Shown: positions 31,746 to 42,500, numbered from the stretch's first letter. The stretch is DNA of 47,527 nt from Enterococcus_E cecorum_B (GCA_946499615.1 CAMMST010000015.1:1-47527), one strand, 5' to 3'. Made by a program: numbers and translations. The notes: generated from the sequence alone by a model not told the origin.

Positions 31746-33788
31746 ATGAACAGGAAAAATAATAATGGTATGTTAAAAAATACCTTATATTACATCCTTG
31801 TGCTTCTTGCAATGGCGGGGATTTTAATCTTCTTTGTCGGCAATGGTAGCAGTCAGTCACCATCGATTGACTACTCGAAATTTACTGAACAATTAGAAGA
31901 CGGTAAAATCAAGTCATTTTCCGTACAACCGGCAAATGGCGTCTACAAAATTAGCGGGAAATACAAAGATGAACAAACAGTAAGTAATAACAGTGGGCTT
32001 TCAATTCTAGGTTCAACTAGCACGAAGTCAACGAGTTTTACAACGATTGTCTTGCCAAATGATTCCACATTAAGTGAAATTACATCTTTGGCAGCAACAC
32101 ATAACGTAGATACAACCATTAAGGAAGAATCTAGCAGCGGTGTTTGGATTTCATTCTTAATTAGCATGGTGCCGTTTGTCATCATGATATTCTTCTTCTA
32201 CATGATTATGGGTCAACAAGCCGGTGGTGGCGGTGGTGGCCGTGGCGTGATGAACTTTGGTAAATCAAAAGCCAAAGAAGCCGATAAAAAAGCCAACCGC
32301 GTGCGTTTCTCTGACGTAGCTGGGGCTGAAGAAGAAAAACAAGAATTAGTCGAAGTAGTGGAATTCTTAAAAGATCCACGTCGCTTCTCAGCATTAGGTG
32401 CACGTATTCCAGCTGGGGTGTTACTAGAAGGACCTCCAGGAACCGGTAAAACTTTATTAGCCAAAGCAGTTGCCGGTGAAGCAGGCGTACCATTTTACTC
32501 TATCTCTGGTTCAGACTTTGTAGAAATGTTTGTCGGGGTCGGAGCAAGTCGTGTACGTGATTTATTTGATACTGCGAAGAAAAACTCACCAGCCATTATC
32601 TTTATCGATGAAATTGATGCGGTGGGTCGTCAACGTGGTGCTGGTATGGGTGGCGGACATGATGAACGTGAACAAACCCTTAACCAATTGCTTGTTGAAA
32701 TGGATGGTTTCAGTGGAAATGAAGGTGTAATCGTCATTGCTGCTACAAACCGTTCAGACGTCTTGGATCCAGCGTTATTGCGTCCAGGCCGTTTTGACCG
32801 TCAAATTTTAGTCGGTCGTCCCGATGTCAAAGGTCGTGAAGCTATTTTACGCGTCCATGCGAAAAATAAACCATTAGCTGATGATGTCGACTTGAAAGTA
32901 ATCGCCCAACAAACACCAGGATTTGCCGGGGCTGATTTAGAAAACGTCTTAAACGAAGCGGCTTTAGTGGCTGCCCGTCGTAATAAAACGAAAATTGATG
33001 CTTCTGATATTGATGAAGCTGAAGACCGCGTGATTGCTGGTCCTGCTAAGAAAGACCGCGTCATTAGTAAACGTGAGCGCGAAATGGTGGCCTATCACGA
33101 AGCCGGACATACCATCGTTGGTTTAGTGCTTTCTCGTGCGCGTGTCGTACACAAGGTAACGATTATCCCTCGTGGACGCGCCGGTGGTTACATGATTGCT
33201 TTACCAAAAGAAGATCAAATGTTGTTAACTAAAGACGATATGTTCGAACAAATTGTTGGTCTATTAGGTGGACGTACAGCTGAAGAAATTATCTTTGGTG
33301 TTCAATCTACTGGGGCTTCCAATGACTTTGAACAAGCTACAGCCTTAGCGCGCAGCATGGTGACTGAATATGGTATGAGTGACAAGCTTGGACCTGTTCA
33401 ATACGAAGGCAATCATCAAGTCTTTATCGGTCGTGACTATGGTCAAACCAAAGCTTATTCTGAACAAATTGCTTATGAAATTGACCAAGAAGTTCGCCGT
33501 ATCTTGATGGAAGCTCATGATAAAGCACGCGAAATCATCGAAACGCATCGTGACAAACATAAATTAATTGCTGAAAAATTATTAGAGTTTGAAACATTAG
33601 ATGCTAAGGCAATCAAGTCCTTGTTTGAAACAGGGAAAATGCCTGCACAAGATGAATCTGAATTTCCAAGTGAAAAAGCGCAAAGTTATGAAGAAGCAAA
33701 ACGTGCCCTAGAAGAACGTGATGCGAAAAAACAAGCGCAATCTGATGAAGATACGACAATCACACCAGATGATACAACTGAAGAATAA
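31746..33788 (+). CDS. ftsH: ATP-dependent membrane zinc protease FtsH
   Basis: 680 residues. Two N-terminal membrane helices (near 10-30 and 130-155) flank an extracellular domain. The AAA domain has Walker A GPPGTGKT (near 229), Walker B IIFIDEIDAVG and the second region of homology ATNRSDVLDPALLRPGRFDR. The protease domain has the zinc motif HEAGH near 451. The C-terminus is acidic. It degrades misfolded membrane proteins and regulators. AAGGAGGAGCTCG precedes ATG 31746. In enterococci hslO normally follows; here about 9 kb of accessory DNA intervenes. Confidence 0.97.
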   Translation: MNRKNNNGMLKNTLYYILVLLAMAGILIFFVGNGSSQSPSIDYSKFTEQLEDGKIKSFSVQPANGVYKISGKYKDEQTVSNNSGLSILGSTSTKSTSFTTIVLPNDSTLSEITSLAATHNVDTTIKEESSSGVWISFLISMVPFVIMIFFFYMIMGQQAGGGGGGRGVMNFGKSKAKEADKKANRVRFSDVAGAEEEKQELVEVVEFLKDPRRFSALGARIPAGVLLEGPPGTGKTLLAKAVAGEAGVPFYSISGSDFVEMFVGVGASRVRDLFDTAKKNSPAIIFIDEIDAVGRQRGAGMGGGHDEREQTLNQLLVEMDGFSGNEGVIVIAATNRSDVLDPALLRPGRFDRQILVGRPDVKGREAILRVHAKNKPLADDVDLKVIAQQTPGFAGADLENVLNEAALVAARRNKTKIDASDIDEAEDRVIAGPAKKDRVISKREREMVAYHEAGHTIVGLVLSRARVVHKVTIIPRGRAGGYMIALPKEDQMLLTKDDMFEQIVGLLGGRTAEEIIFGVQSTGASNDFEQATALARSMVTEYGMSDKLGPVQYEGNHQVFIGRDYGQTKAYSEQIAYEIDQEVRRILMEAHDKAREIIETHRDKHKLIAEKLLEFETLDAKAIKSLFETGKMPAQDESEFPSEKAQSYEEAKRALEERDAKKQAQSDEDTTITPDDTTEE

Positions 33789-33790
33789 GA

Positions 33791-33827
33791 AAAAAGCGAC
33801 TGATTCTAGTAATCGGTCGCTTTTTTG
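33791..33827 (+). terminator. Terminator after ftsH
   Basis: A stem of 15 or more base pairs (AAAAAAGCGACTGATT with AATCGGTCGCTTTTTT) ends in a T-run. Confidence 0.9.
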
Positions 33828-34056
33828 GCTCATTTATCTGATTTTTTCAATGATTTCTTATCGTTTTCGCCTAATTGTAGCTAAATTTTAGGCGATTGTT
33901 CAGGACTTAGGCGATTATTGGTGGAAAAGCTTATCTGTAGGTGCTGAGGTTCGATAGAGAAAACACAATAATACTTACAGTACACTCAAATGAATTGTGA
34001 GCTTTTTCATGTGTCCGGTCGTATTTTTGTTACTTGAAGTGATGTTCTAAAATAAA
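33828..34056. other. Left edge of the accessory region, no gene seen
   Basis: AT-rich and open in no frame. The short direct repeat TTAGGCGATT occurs twice (near 33890 and 33908). This is where the sequence leaves the conserved ftsH-hslO order. Confidence 0.45.
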
Positions 34057-34212
34057 ATGAAGTTAGCAGTAAAATCATTAGAGGTAGAAATTAGCGAAGA
34101 ACCAAACATTGAAACACGTGAAGCGATTGAAGAAGGTAGAATAATAGCTAGAAATCCGAATGTTCAAGGCTATCATTCTATTGATGAATTGAAAGCGGCA
34201 TTAGAAGATTGA
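34057..34212 (+). pseudogene. RelB/DinJ-type antitoxin remnant
   Basis: An open frame of 51 codons. Its C-terminal part (EEGRIIARNPNVQGYHSIDELKAALED) resembles the end of RelB/DinJ antitoxins, which normally have about 85-95 residues with a ribbon-helix-helix N-terminus. That N-terminus is missing: a stop codon lies three codons upstream of the ATG, and there is no ribosome site. No toxin gene follows; the next frame is a GNAT pseudogene 8 bases on. It is probably the end of a lost toxin-antitoxin pair. Confidence 0.65.
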
Positions 34213-34219
34213 GGAGAAA

Positions 34220-34732
34220 ATGATGATTATTAGAAAAGAAACGATGAAAGACTATTCAAGTGTAGAAAAGGTAATTACGCAAGCATTTTTAGGTGCTGAA
34301 CATACTGATGGTAATGAGGCTCAATTGGTAGCTGCTTTACGCAAAAGTGAGGCGTTTATCCCAGAGCTATCTTTAGTTGCAGAAAGAAATGGTGAGATTA
34401 TCGGTCATATTCTTCTGACTAAGGCTCACGTTCAACAAGTACCAGTTTTAGCACCTGCCCCTTTAGCTGTTTCACCTAATCAGCAAAGAAAAGGCGTGGG
34501 TAAAGCTTTGATACAACAAGCTTTACAAATTGCCAAACAACTGGGTTATGATTATGTGGTTGTTTTAGGAGGTAGCTATTATTGACATTTTGGCTTTATT
34601 CCAGCGAGCACTTTAGGCATTTTACCGCCGTTTGATGTCCCTGATGGATATTTTATGGCAAAGGAGCTTAAGTCCGATGCCGCTGAACTTTCTGGAGTCA
34701 TGCAATATGCACCAGAGTTTGGGATTGGATAG
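34220..34732 (+). pseudogene. GNAT N-acetyltransferase interrupted by an in-frame TGA
   Basis: The frame runs from ATG 34220 (or 34223, better spaced from GAGGAG) to TGA at 34583. It resumes in the same frame with HFGFIPASTLGILPPFDVPDGYFMAKEL, ending at TAG 34730. Together they make a normal 170-residue GNAT protein, with the acetyl-CoA loop LAVSPNQQRKGVGKALIQQAL. The TGA stands where relatives usually have Arg or Gln in a YYxxFGF motif, so a single C-to-T change of CGA would explain it. The truncated product lacks the last strand and helix and is likely inactive. Confidence 0.85.
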
Positions 34733-34848
34733 ATAATGTTGGGGATAATATATGGATAAATATTTCTAAGGTAGTTAGTGAAGTTTTTCTTACAAATACG
34801 AATATATAACAACTCTAAATGCGGTATTCGTAAAATTATTGTATAGTT

Positions 34849-35370
34849 TGGGAACAGCGAAAGTTAGGGGATATTTATCAAAATATAGGAAATGCTTTTG
34901 TTGGTACAGCAACACCGTATTATGTTGATACAGGACATTTTTATCTTGAATCTAATAATATAAAGGATGGTAAAATAAATAGAAATAATGAAATTTTTAT
35001 AAATGATGAGTTTTATGAAAAACAAAAGGATAAGTGGTTACATACAGGAGATATTGTTATGGTCCAATCAGGACATGTTGGTCATTCTGCTGTAATACCT
35101 AGAGAGTTGGATAATACAGCTGCCCATGCATTAATAATGTTTAGAAATCCAAAAGAAAAAATAGATCCTTATTTTTTAAATTTTGAATATCAAACAAGTA
35201 AGTCAAAATTTAAAATCAATAATATAACTACTGGTAATACCATAAAGCATATTTTGGCATCTGATATGCAGAAATTTATAGTTGATATTCCAAAATATGA
35301 AGAACAAAAAGTAATTGCAAATATATTTAGAAATCTAGATATTCTTATAACCCTTCATCAGCGTAAGTAA
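34849..35370 (+). pseudogene. Orphan HsdS target-recognition-domain cassette
   Basis: The frame reads WEQRKLGDIYQNIGNAFVG and continues to FRNLDILITLHQRK. It is one TRD plus a conserved helix of a type I specificity subunit, with no start codon in the proper place (a stop at 34831 precedes it). Its edges match the TRD borders in the complete hsdS: TGGGAACAGCGAAAGTTAGG at the left and ACCCTTCATCAG at the right. Its recognition sequence differs from both hsdS domains. It looks like a silent donor cassette for recombination or the remnant of a former hsdS. Confidence 0.82.
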
Positions 35371-35408
35371 ATAATCATAAATAAAATTACATACTAATCA
35401 TTTCATGA

Positions 35409-35414
35409 TATAAT
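35409..35414 (+). promoter_or_regulatory. Probable promoter -10 of the hsd operon
   Basis: TGATATAAT (extended -10, hexamer at 35409-35414) lies about 60 bases before the hsdM start. The -35 region is weak (ATTACA). Confidence 0.5.
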
Positions 35415-35474
35415 TATTTGCATAAAAGACAGTAATAATGATGATTAAACTTTGAGAATGTAAGGAGAAACATA

Positions 35475-38210
35475 ATGAATAAGCAACAATTAGCTGCAAA
35501 AATTTGGGAATCTGCTAACAAAATGCGATCGAAAATTGAAGCAAATGAATATAAAGACTATATCTTAGGCTTCATTTTTTATAAATTTCTTTCTGAAAAA
35601 GAAGAACAATATTTAAAACAAGAAGATTGGGACGAGGAAGATTTATTATCTCTAGATGAAGAAGATGAGGAAGTAGTAGAAAGCATCAAAAGAAATATTG
35701 GGTACTTTATTCCTTATAAGTATCTATATTCTACTTGGATTAAAAAAGGTAGAGATTTTAGTATTCAAGATGTAACTGAGGCGCTTTTCTCATTTAATAG
35801 ACAAATTAATCCAATTCACAAAAAAGTATTTGAAGGAATATTCGAAACATTAGAAACGGGATTAACCAAATTAGGAGATACTGATGCATCTCGTTCTAAA
35901 GCAATTAGTGAGTTAATATATTTAATTAAAGATATACCTATGGATGGCAAACAAGGATATGATGTTTTAGGTTTCATTTACGAATACCTAATTGAAAAAT
36001 TTGCAGCTAACGCAGGGAAAAAGGCTGGAGAATTTTATACACCACATGAAGTTTCTTTATTGATGTCAGAAATAGTTGCTCATCATTTGAAGGACAGAGA
36101 AACAATTGAAATTTATGACCCAACAAGTGGTTCAGGGTCATTGCTTATAAACATAGGTAAAAGTGCATCTAAGTATATCGAAAGTCAAGATAAGATTAAG
36201 TATTATGCACAAGAGTTAAAGCGAAATACATACAATTTAACTCGTATGAATTTAGTGATGCGCGGTGTTAAGCCTAATAATATCAATACGAGAAATGGAG
36301 ATACTTTAGAGGAAGATTGGCCTTACTTTGAAGAAAGTGATCCAATTTCTACATATGAGGCATTATATGTAGATGCTGTTGTTTCTAATCCTCCTTATTC
36401 GCAAAACTGGTCACCTGAAGATAAGGAAAATGATCCTAGATATTCTGGGTATGGATTAGCACCTAAAGGAAAAGCTGATTATGCGTTTCTTCTTCATGAT
36501 TTATATCATATTAAACCTGATGGAATTATGTCTATTGTTTTGCCACATGGTGTTTTATTCCGTGGAGAAGAGGCGGAAATTAGAAAAAACTTAGTAGAAA
36601 AAAATAATATAGATGCAATTATTGGTTTACCGGCTAACATTTTCTATGGAACAAGTATTCCTACAATCATTATGGTTTTAAAACAAAAAAGAACTAATAC
36701 AGATATTTTAATGATTGATGCTTCTAAGGGATTTATTAAAGAAGGAAAAAACAATAAATTAAGAGCATGTGATATTAAAAAAATTGTAGATACTGTAATT
36801 CAAAGAAGAGATGCTGAAAAGTATGCAAGAGTAGTTAGTCGAGATGAAATTAGATTGAATGACTACAATTTAAATTTAACCCGATATGTAGATTCTTTCG
36901 AGGCAAATGATGTTTATGACATTTATGCTTCTATGTTCGGTGGGCTACCGATTGCTGAATTGGACCAATTTCAAACTTACTGGGATGTTTTTCCTTCGCT
37001 TCGAGATAAATTGTTTGTGAATACTTCAGCTGAGTATTGTCAATTAAAGGAAGAAAATATCAAACAAGTAATCTATTCAAATGAAGATGTAAATAATTTT
37101 ATTTCGAAATTAACAAATAATGTAGAAGATTACGGTCTTTTTTTAGAATCAAAATTGCTGAAAAATATCAAACAAGTAAATGTTCCAAAAACTGAAGAGA
37201 TTTTAGCTAATCAATTGTTTAAAGAATTAGAAGGTTATTCAATAATCGATAAGTATGTAGCGTACCAATTACTCGATGATAACTGGATAGGAATTTCAAA
37301 TGATTTAGAGATGATAAATACTGAAGGTTTTGCTACAACTAAGGTAGTAGAACCAAATATGGTTATTAAAAAGAAAAATAATAAAGAGCAAGAAGTTCAA
37401 GAAGGATGGAAGGGACGCATCTTGCCTTTCGAATTAGTGCAGCAACATTTATTGCATTCAGATTTACAAGAGTTAATTTCTAAGAAAAATAGATTGAATG
37501 AAATTAATGATAAAATTGAAGAGCTCATTGCTAGTTTGTCAGAGGATAATCAATCAGTGTTAAATGATGATAACTCAGGGTTTGACTCTAAGGAACTAAA
37601 AAATGCTTATAAAGATGTAACTGAAAATATTTCTTCACCTGAAATAGAAATATTATCGCATTATTCAAAATTATCGACAAATGAAAAGAAAGAATTAATG
37701 GCTGCTAATCCAGAAATAAAATGGGAAAATATGAAATTAAAAAAAGATGGGACTGTAACTGCTACAAGCATAAATGCTGAAATTTCTAAATTAAAATCTA
37801 CGTTTAAATTTCCTGAAGATTCCTTTGAGGGTATTGTATCTTTGGCCGTTGAACTGTCCAATGAGGAAAAGAATATAAAAAAAGAAATTAAAGAAAAAGA
37901 AGAGTTGCTACAACAAAGAACTAAAGAAACAATTGAAAGTTTATCGGATGAGCAAGTTGTAGATTTATTAAGTGTAAAATGGATAGCTCCAATCACCGAA
38001 GACCTAATGAAGATACCTGAAAGAATTATTGTTGACCTAGAAAGTAAAATTAATCATATAGTTAAAAAGTACGAAACCACTCTTTCTGAAATTGAGTCTC
38101 AAATAAAACAAACCGAAAATGAATTAGTAAGTATGATTGATGAACTTGAAGCAAATGAGTACGATATGCTTGGATTGATGGAATTCAAAAAATTGCTTGG
38201 GGGAATATGA
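35475..38210 (+). CDS. hsdM: Type I restriction-modification DNA methyltransferase, long form
   Basis: 911 residues. An N-terminal helical domain (KIWESANKMRSKIEANEYKDYILGFIFYKFLS) precedes an N6-adenine methylase with motif I DPTSGSGSLLINIG (near 215) and catalytic NPPY (near 306). Residues after about 500 form a long extension rich in Lys/Glu, with a probable coiled coil from 860 on (SKINHIVKKYETTLSEIESQIKQTENELV). Common HsdM proteins are nearer 500 residues; long forms occur in Firmicutes. AAGGAG precedes ATG 35475. It overlaps hsdS by ATGA. Confidence 0.93.
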   Translation: MNKQQLAAKIWESANKMRSKIEANEYKDYILGFIFYKFLSEKEEQYLKQEDWDEEDLLSLDEEDEEVVESIKRNIGYFIPYKYLYSTWIKKGRDFSIQDVTEALFSFNRQINPIHKKVFEGIFETLETGLTKLGDTDASRSKAISELIYLIKDIPMDGKQGYDVLGFIYEYLIEKFAANAGKKAGEFYTPHEVSLLMSEIVAHHLKDRETIEIYDPTSGSGSLLINIGKSASKYIESQDKIKYYAQELKRNTYNLTRMNLVMRGVKPNNINTRNGDTLEEDWPYFEESDPISTYEALYVDAVVSNPPYSQNWSPEDKENDPRYSGYGLAPKGKADYAFLLHDLYHIKPDGIMSIVLPHGVLFRGEEAEIRKNLVEKNNIDAIIGLPANIFYGTSIPTIIMVLKQKRTNTDILMIDASKGFIKEGKNNKLRACDIKKIVDTVIQRRDAEKYARVVSRDEIRLNDYNLNLTRYVDSFEANDVYDIYASMFGGLPIAELDQFQTYWDVFPSLRDKLFVNTSAEYCQLKEENIKQVIYSNEDVNNFISKLTNNVEDYGLFLESKLLKNIKQVNVPKTEEILANQLFKELEGYSIIDKYVAYQLLDDNWIGISNDLEMINTEGFATTKVVEPNMVIKKKNNKEQEVQEGWKGRILPFELVQQHLLHSDLQELISKKNRLNEINDKIEELIASLSEDNQSVLNDDNSGFDSKELKNAYKDVTENISSPEIEILSHYSKLSTNEKKELMAANPEIKWENMKLKKDGTVTATSINAEISKLKSTFKFPEDSFEGIVSLAVELSNEEKNIKKEIKEKEELLQQRTKETIESLSDEQVVDLLSVKWIAPITEDLMKIPERIIVDLESKINHIVKKYETTLSEIESQIKQTENELVSMIDELEANEYDMLGLMEFKKLLGGI

Positions 38211-39466
38211 TGATGGATGATAAAATGCATGCGCCTCAAATTAGGTTTAGTGGCTTTAGTGATGATTGGGAACAGCGGAAGTTAGGGGAAGTATGTAATG
38301 AATTTGATTATGGACTAAATGTTGCTGCAAAAGAATATGATGGAATTAATAAATATCTACGCATTACAGACATTGATGATGATTCACGTCAATTTAATTT
38401 TGATAACTTAACCTCTCCGGATATTAGTAATAATGAGAACACTGATGAATATCTTTTGAGGAATGGAGATATTTTATTTGCAAGAACGGGTGCTAGTGTT
38501 GGAAAAACTTATCTCTATAAGGAACTTGATGGAAAAGTATACTTTGCTGGTTTTTTAATTCGTGCACATGTAGGAATTGATAATTATCCATACTTTATTT
38601 TCCAAACAACATTAACCGAAGCATATGCTCAATTTGTTAAAGTTACCTCTCAAAGATCAGGACAGCCTGGTATAAACGCGAAGGAGTATTCGAAATATAA
38701 AATATATATACCTAAATATTTTGAACAACAAATGATTGGTACTTTATTCGAAAAAGTGGATAAACTCATTACCCTTCATCAGTGTAAGTTAGATAAATTA
38801 ATAAATATTAAAAAATCTATGTTAGAGAAAATGTTTGTTGAAAAAAATACAGATGTGCCAGAAATTCGTTTTAAAGGTTTTACTGATACTTGGGAACAGC
38901 GAAAGTTAGGGGAAGTATGTAATGAATTTGATTATGGACTAAATGTTGCCGCAAAAGAATATGATGGAATTAATAAATATCTACGCATTACAGACATTGA
39001 TGATGATTCACGTCAATTTAATTTTGATAACTTAACCTCTCCGGATATTAGTAATAATGAGAACACTGATGAATATCTTTTGAGGAATGGAGATATTTTA
39101 TTTGCAAGAACGGGTGCTAGTGTTGGAAAAACTTATCTCTATAAGGAACTTGATGGAAAAGTATACTTTGCTGGTTTTTTAATTCGTGCACATGTAGGAA
39201 TTGATAATTATCCATACTTTATTTTCCAAACAACATTAACCGAAGCATATGCTCAATTTGTTAAAGTTACCTCTCAAAGATCAGGACAGCCTGGTATAAA
39301 CGCGAAGGAGTATTCGAAATATAAAATATATATACCTAAATATTTTGAACAACAAATGATTGGTACTTTATTCGAAAAACTGGATAAACTCATTACCCTT
39401 CATCAGTGTAAGTTAGAGAAGTTGAAGAATATAAAAACATCTTGCTTAGAAAAAATGTTTGTATGA
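38207..39466 (+). CDS. hsdS: Type I restriction-modification specificity subunit with duplicated TRDs
   Basis: 419 residues. Two target-recognition domains, each starting WEQRKLGEVCNEFDYGLNV and ending with the conserved helix FEKxDKLITLHQCKL. The two are the same in protein sequence except for Val/Leu in the helix. Each TRD should read one half of a bipartite site; two equal ones would give a palindromic bipartite site. The start is ATG 38207 or the adjacent ATG 38210 or 38213, behind GGGGG. It overlaps the hsdM stop. hsdR follows 82 bases later. Confidence 0.93.
   Translation: MMMDDKMHAPQIRFSGFSDDWEQRKLGEVCNEFDYGLNVAAKEYDGINKYLRITDIDDDSRQFNFDNLTSPDISNNENTDEYLLRNGDILFARTGASVGKTYLYKELDGKVYFAGFLIRAHVGIDNYPYFIFQTTLTEAYAQFVKVTSQRSGQPGINAKEYSKYKIYIPKYFEQQMIGTLFEKVDKLITLHQCKLDKLINIKKSMLEKMFVEKNTDVPEIRFKGFTDTWEQRKLGEVCNEFDYGLNVAAKEYDGINKYLRITDIDDDSRQFNFDNLTSPDISNNENTDEYLLRNGDILFARTGASVGKTYLYKELDGKVYFAGFLIRAHVGIDNYPYFIFQTTLTEAYAQFVKVTSQRSGQPGINAKEYSKYKIYIPKYFEQQMIGTLFEKLDKLITLHQCKLEKLKNIKTSCLEKMFV
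38267..39417 (+). repeat. 527-bp direct repeat inside hsdS
   Basis: 38267-38793 and 38891-39417 differ at three positions only (GCGGAA/GCGAAA, GCT/GCC and AAAGTGG/AAACTGG). The 97 bases between them encode the linker between the domains and are not repeated. The repeat covers the whole TRD plus most of its conserved helix, so it looks like gene conversion or cassette replacement rather than an ancient duplication. Confidence 0.95.
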
Positions 39467-39548
39467 TATAGCACGATGTATCTAAATATTTGATTTGTTG
39501 GGAAACAAAGTAGTAGTATTAAACATTTTCCTGTAGGGAGTTGATAAA

Positions 39549-42500
39549 ATGGTATTTACAAAAGAAGCTGATTTTGAAGAAGCTCTGATAGATATTTTAA
39601 CCCGAAAAGGTTGGGAAAAAGAAGTTCTAAAAAATTGCTCAGAAAAGGATTTGCTCATTAACTGGGCAAAAATACTATTTGAAAATAATAGAGGCAGGGA
39701 TAGATTGAACGATTATCCATTGACCGATGGAGAAATGCAACAAATATTGGAACAGATTAATGAATTAAGTACCCCGGTCAAATTGAATAGTTTTATTAAT
39801 GGAAAAAGTGTCTCGATAATTAGAGATAATCCAGACGATAAGGAGCATTTTGGCAAAACAGTGAGTCTGAAGATATATGATAGACATGAAATTGCTGCCG
39901 GACAGAGTCGTTACCAAATTGTTCAGCAACCTAGATTTTCTACAAAATCAAAAATATTAAATGACCGACGTGGTGATTTAATGTTGTTAATTAATGGAAT
40001 GCCTGTGATTCATATTGAGTTGAAACGAAGTGGTGTACCCGTAAGTCAAGCGTACAATCAAATAGAAAAATATGCTCGAGAAGGAGTATTCACTGGTTTA
40101 TTTTCTTTGATTCAAATTTTTGTGGCGATGGAACCAAATGAGACAGTCTATTTTGCAAATCCAGGGCCAGACGGAAAGTTCAATCCTGCATATTATTTCC
40201 ATTGGGCAGATTTTAATAATGAACTGATTAATGAGTGGTATAATATTGCTTCAACGTTACTTTCAATCCCAATGGCTCATCAGTTAATTGGTTTTTATAC
40301 GGTTGCTGATAATTCAGATGGTATACTAAAAGTTATGCGTAGTTATCAGTATTATGCCGCTAGTAAAATTTCGGATAAAGTGGCAGAAATAAAGTGGGGA
40401 GCAAACAATCAGTTAGGTGGATATATATGGCATACGACCGGTTCTGGTAAAACGATGACTAGCTTTAAGTCTGCACAATTAATAGCTGGTTCAAAAAAAG
40501 CAGATAAAGTTATCTTTTTAATGGATAGAATAGAACTGGGTACGCAATCACTAAAAGAATACCGTGGCTTTGCGGATGAAAATGAAGATGTGCAAGAAAC
40601 AGAGAATACATTTGAGCTCATCCATAAATTAAAAAGTACTGACCCTGCAGACACGTTGATTGTTACTTCTATTCAAAAAATGAGTAGAATTAAGGAAGAT
40701 AACGAGTGGAACGCCAATGATATCAAGGTCATAAGTGGTAAAAGAATCGTTTTTATCATTGATGAGGCACACCGTTCTACCTTTGGGGATATGCTTGCTA
40801 ATATTAAGCAGACATTTCCTGATGCTGTATTTTTTGGATTTACAGGGACACCCATTCAAGAAGAGAATCAGAAGAAAATGAATACCACATCTACTGTTTT
40901 TGGTGATGAATTGCATAGATATAGTATTGCAGATGGTATCCGAGACAAAAACGTATTGGGGTTTGATCCGTACATGGTCGCTACATTTAAAGATATGGAT
41001 GTCAGAGAGCAAGTTGCCTTAAGAAAATCTGGTGCACAGAGTAAATTTGAAGCGATGTCAGATAAACAAAAACAAAAAATTTATTTGCGGTATACAGATT
41101 CAAGTCAGAAAAAAATGGCAGGACATTTAGATTCATCAGGCAGATATATCAAAGGCATTGAAGACTATATCCCAGCTGCGCAATATCAGACAGAAGAGCA
41201 CACTCGGAAAGTGGTTGAAGATATTAAAGAGAATTGGCATCGATTGAGTAGGTTAGGTAAGTTTCATGCAATCTTTGCTACTAGCAGTATATCAGAAGCT
41301 ATCAATTATTATAGACTTATCAAGCAAATGATACCCGATTTGAAAATCACGGCTTTGTTTGACCCTAATATAGATAATAATGGCCAATCAGAATATAAAG
41401 AAGATGGACTTGTAGAGATTATTGAGGACTATAATAAGAGATATGAACAACAATTTACGCTTGCAACATTTCCAAAAATGAAAAAAGATATCGCTAATCG
41501 ATTGGCACATAAAAAGCCATATCAAAGAATAGAGATTACTCCCGAAAAGCAATTAGATTTGTTGATTGTTGTGGACCAAATGTTAACAGGTTTTGATTCA
41601 AAGTGGATAAATACATTGTATCTGGATAAAGTGTTGGAATACGAAAATATCATTCAAGCATTTTCTCGGACAAATCGTTTGTTTGATGAATCGAAGCCTT
41701 TTGGGACTATCAAATATTATCGTAAACCGCATACGATGAATAGACTTATTGAAGAAGCAGTTAAATTATATTCAGGTGATAAACCATTCGGATTATTTGT
41801 TCAACGTTTACCGGAAAATTTAAGAAAAATGAACGAAATCTATCAAGATATTTCTAAATTATTTCTTGAGGCCGGGATTCAACATTTTGAAAAATTACCT
41901 GATGAAAAGATTAAGGTAAGAAAGTTTGTTAGATATTTTAATGAATTCAATCGATATTTAGAGGCAGCGACTGTTCAAGGATTTCATTGGGGTTCGGCTC
42001 TTTATTATGATGAAACAAATAATGAAAATAATATAGAAGTTTTAATAAATGAAATAACGTATAATATTTTGGTATTGCGATATCAAGAATTAAGTGGAGA
42101 AGCTTCTCCAGGAAATGGTGGTAAAAATGAGGAGTCTACATACGATTTGAAAGGATATATTGTTGAAATGGATATGGGGCAAATTGACGCCGACCATATG
42201 AATGAGCTGTTCAAAAAGTATTGTAAGCAACTATCCATTGAGGGAGCGAGTCAAGAAGAGGTTCAGGAGTTAGAGACCCAACTTCAATCGTCATTTGCTA
42301 CACTATCTCAAAAAGAACAAGAAGCTGCTAATATTATTTTACATAGAATACAAAGTGGCGATATTTCAATTCAGGATGGCTTCACTTTGAGGGATCATGT
42401 AAATGAATATATTTACGGTGAAAATGTTAAACAAAGACAAAATTTAGTCGCTGTTTTAGGATTAGATGCAGATAAACTTGATGAACTTATGAATCTAAAG

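Noticed and set aside
32206..32493. Two overlapping minus-strand frames inside ftsH
   Set aside because: They are antisense shadows of the glycine-rich and AAA-coding part of ftsH.
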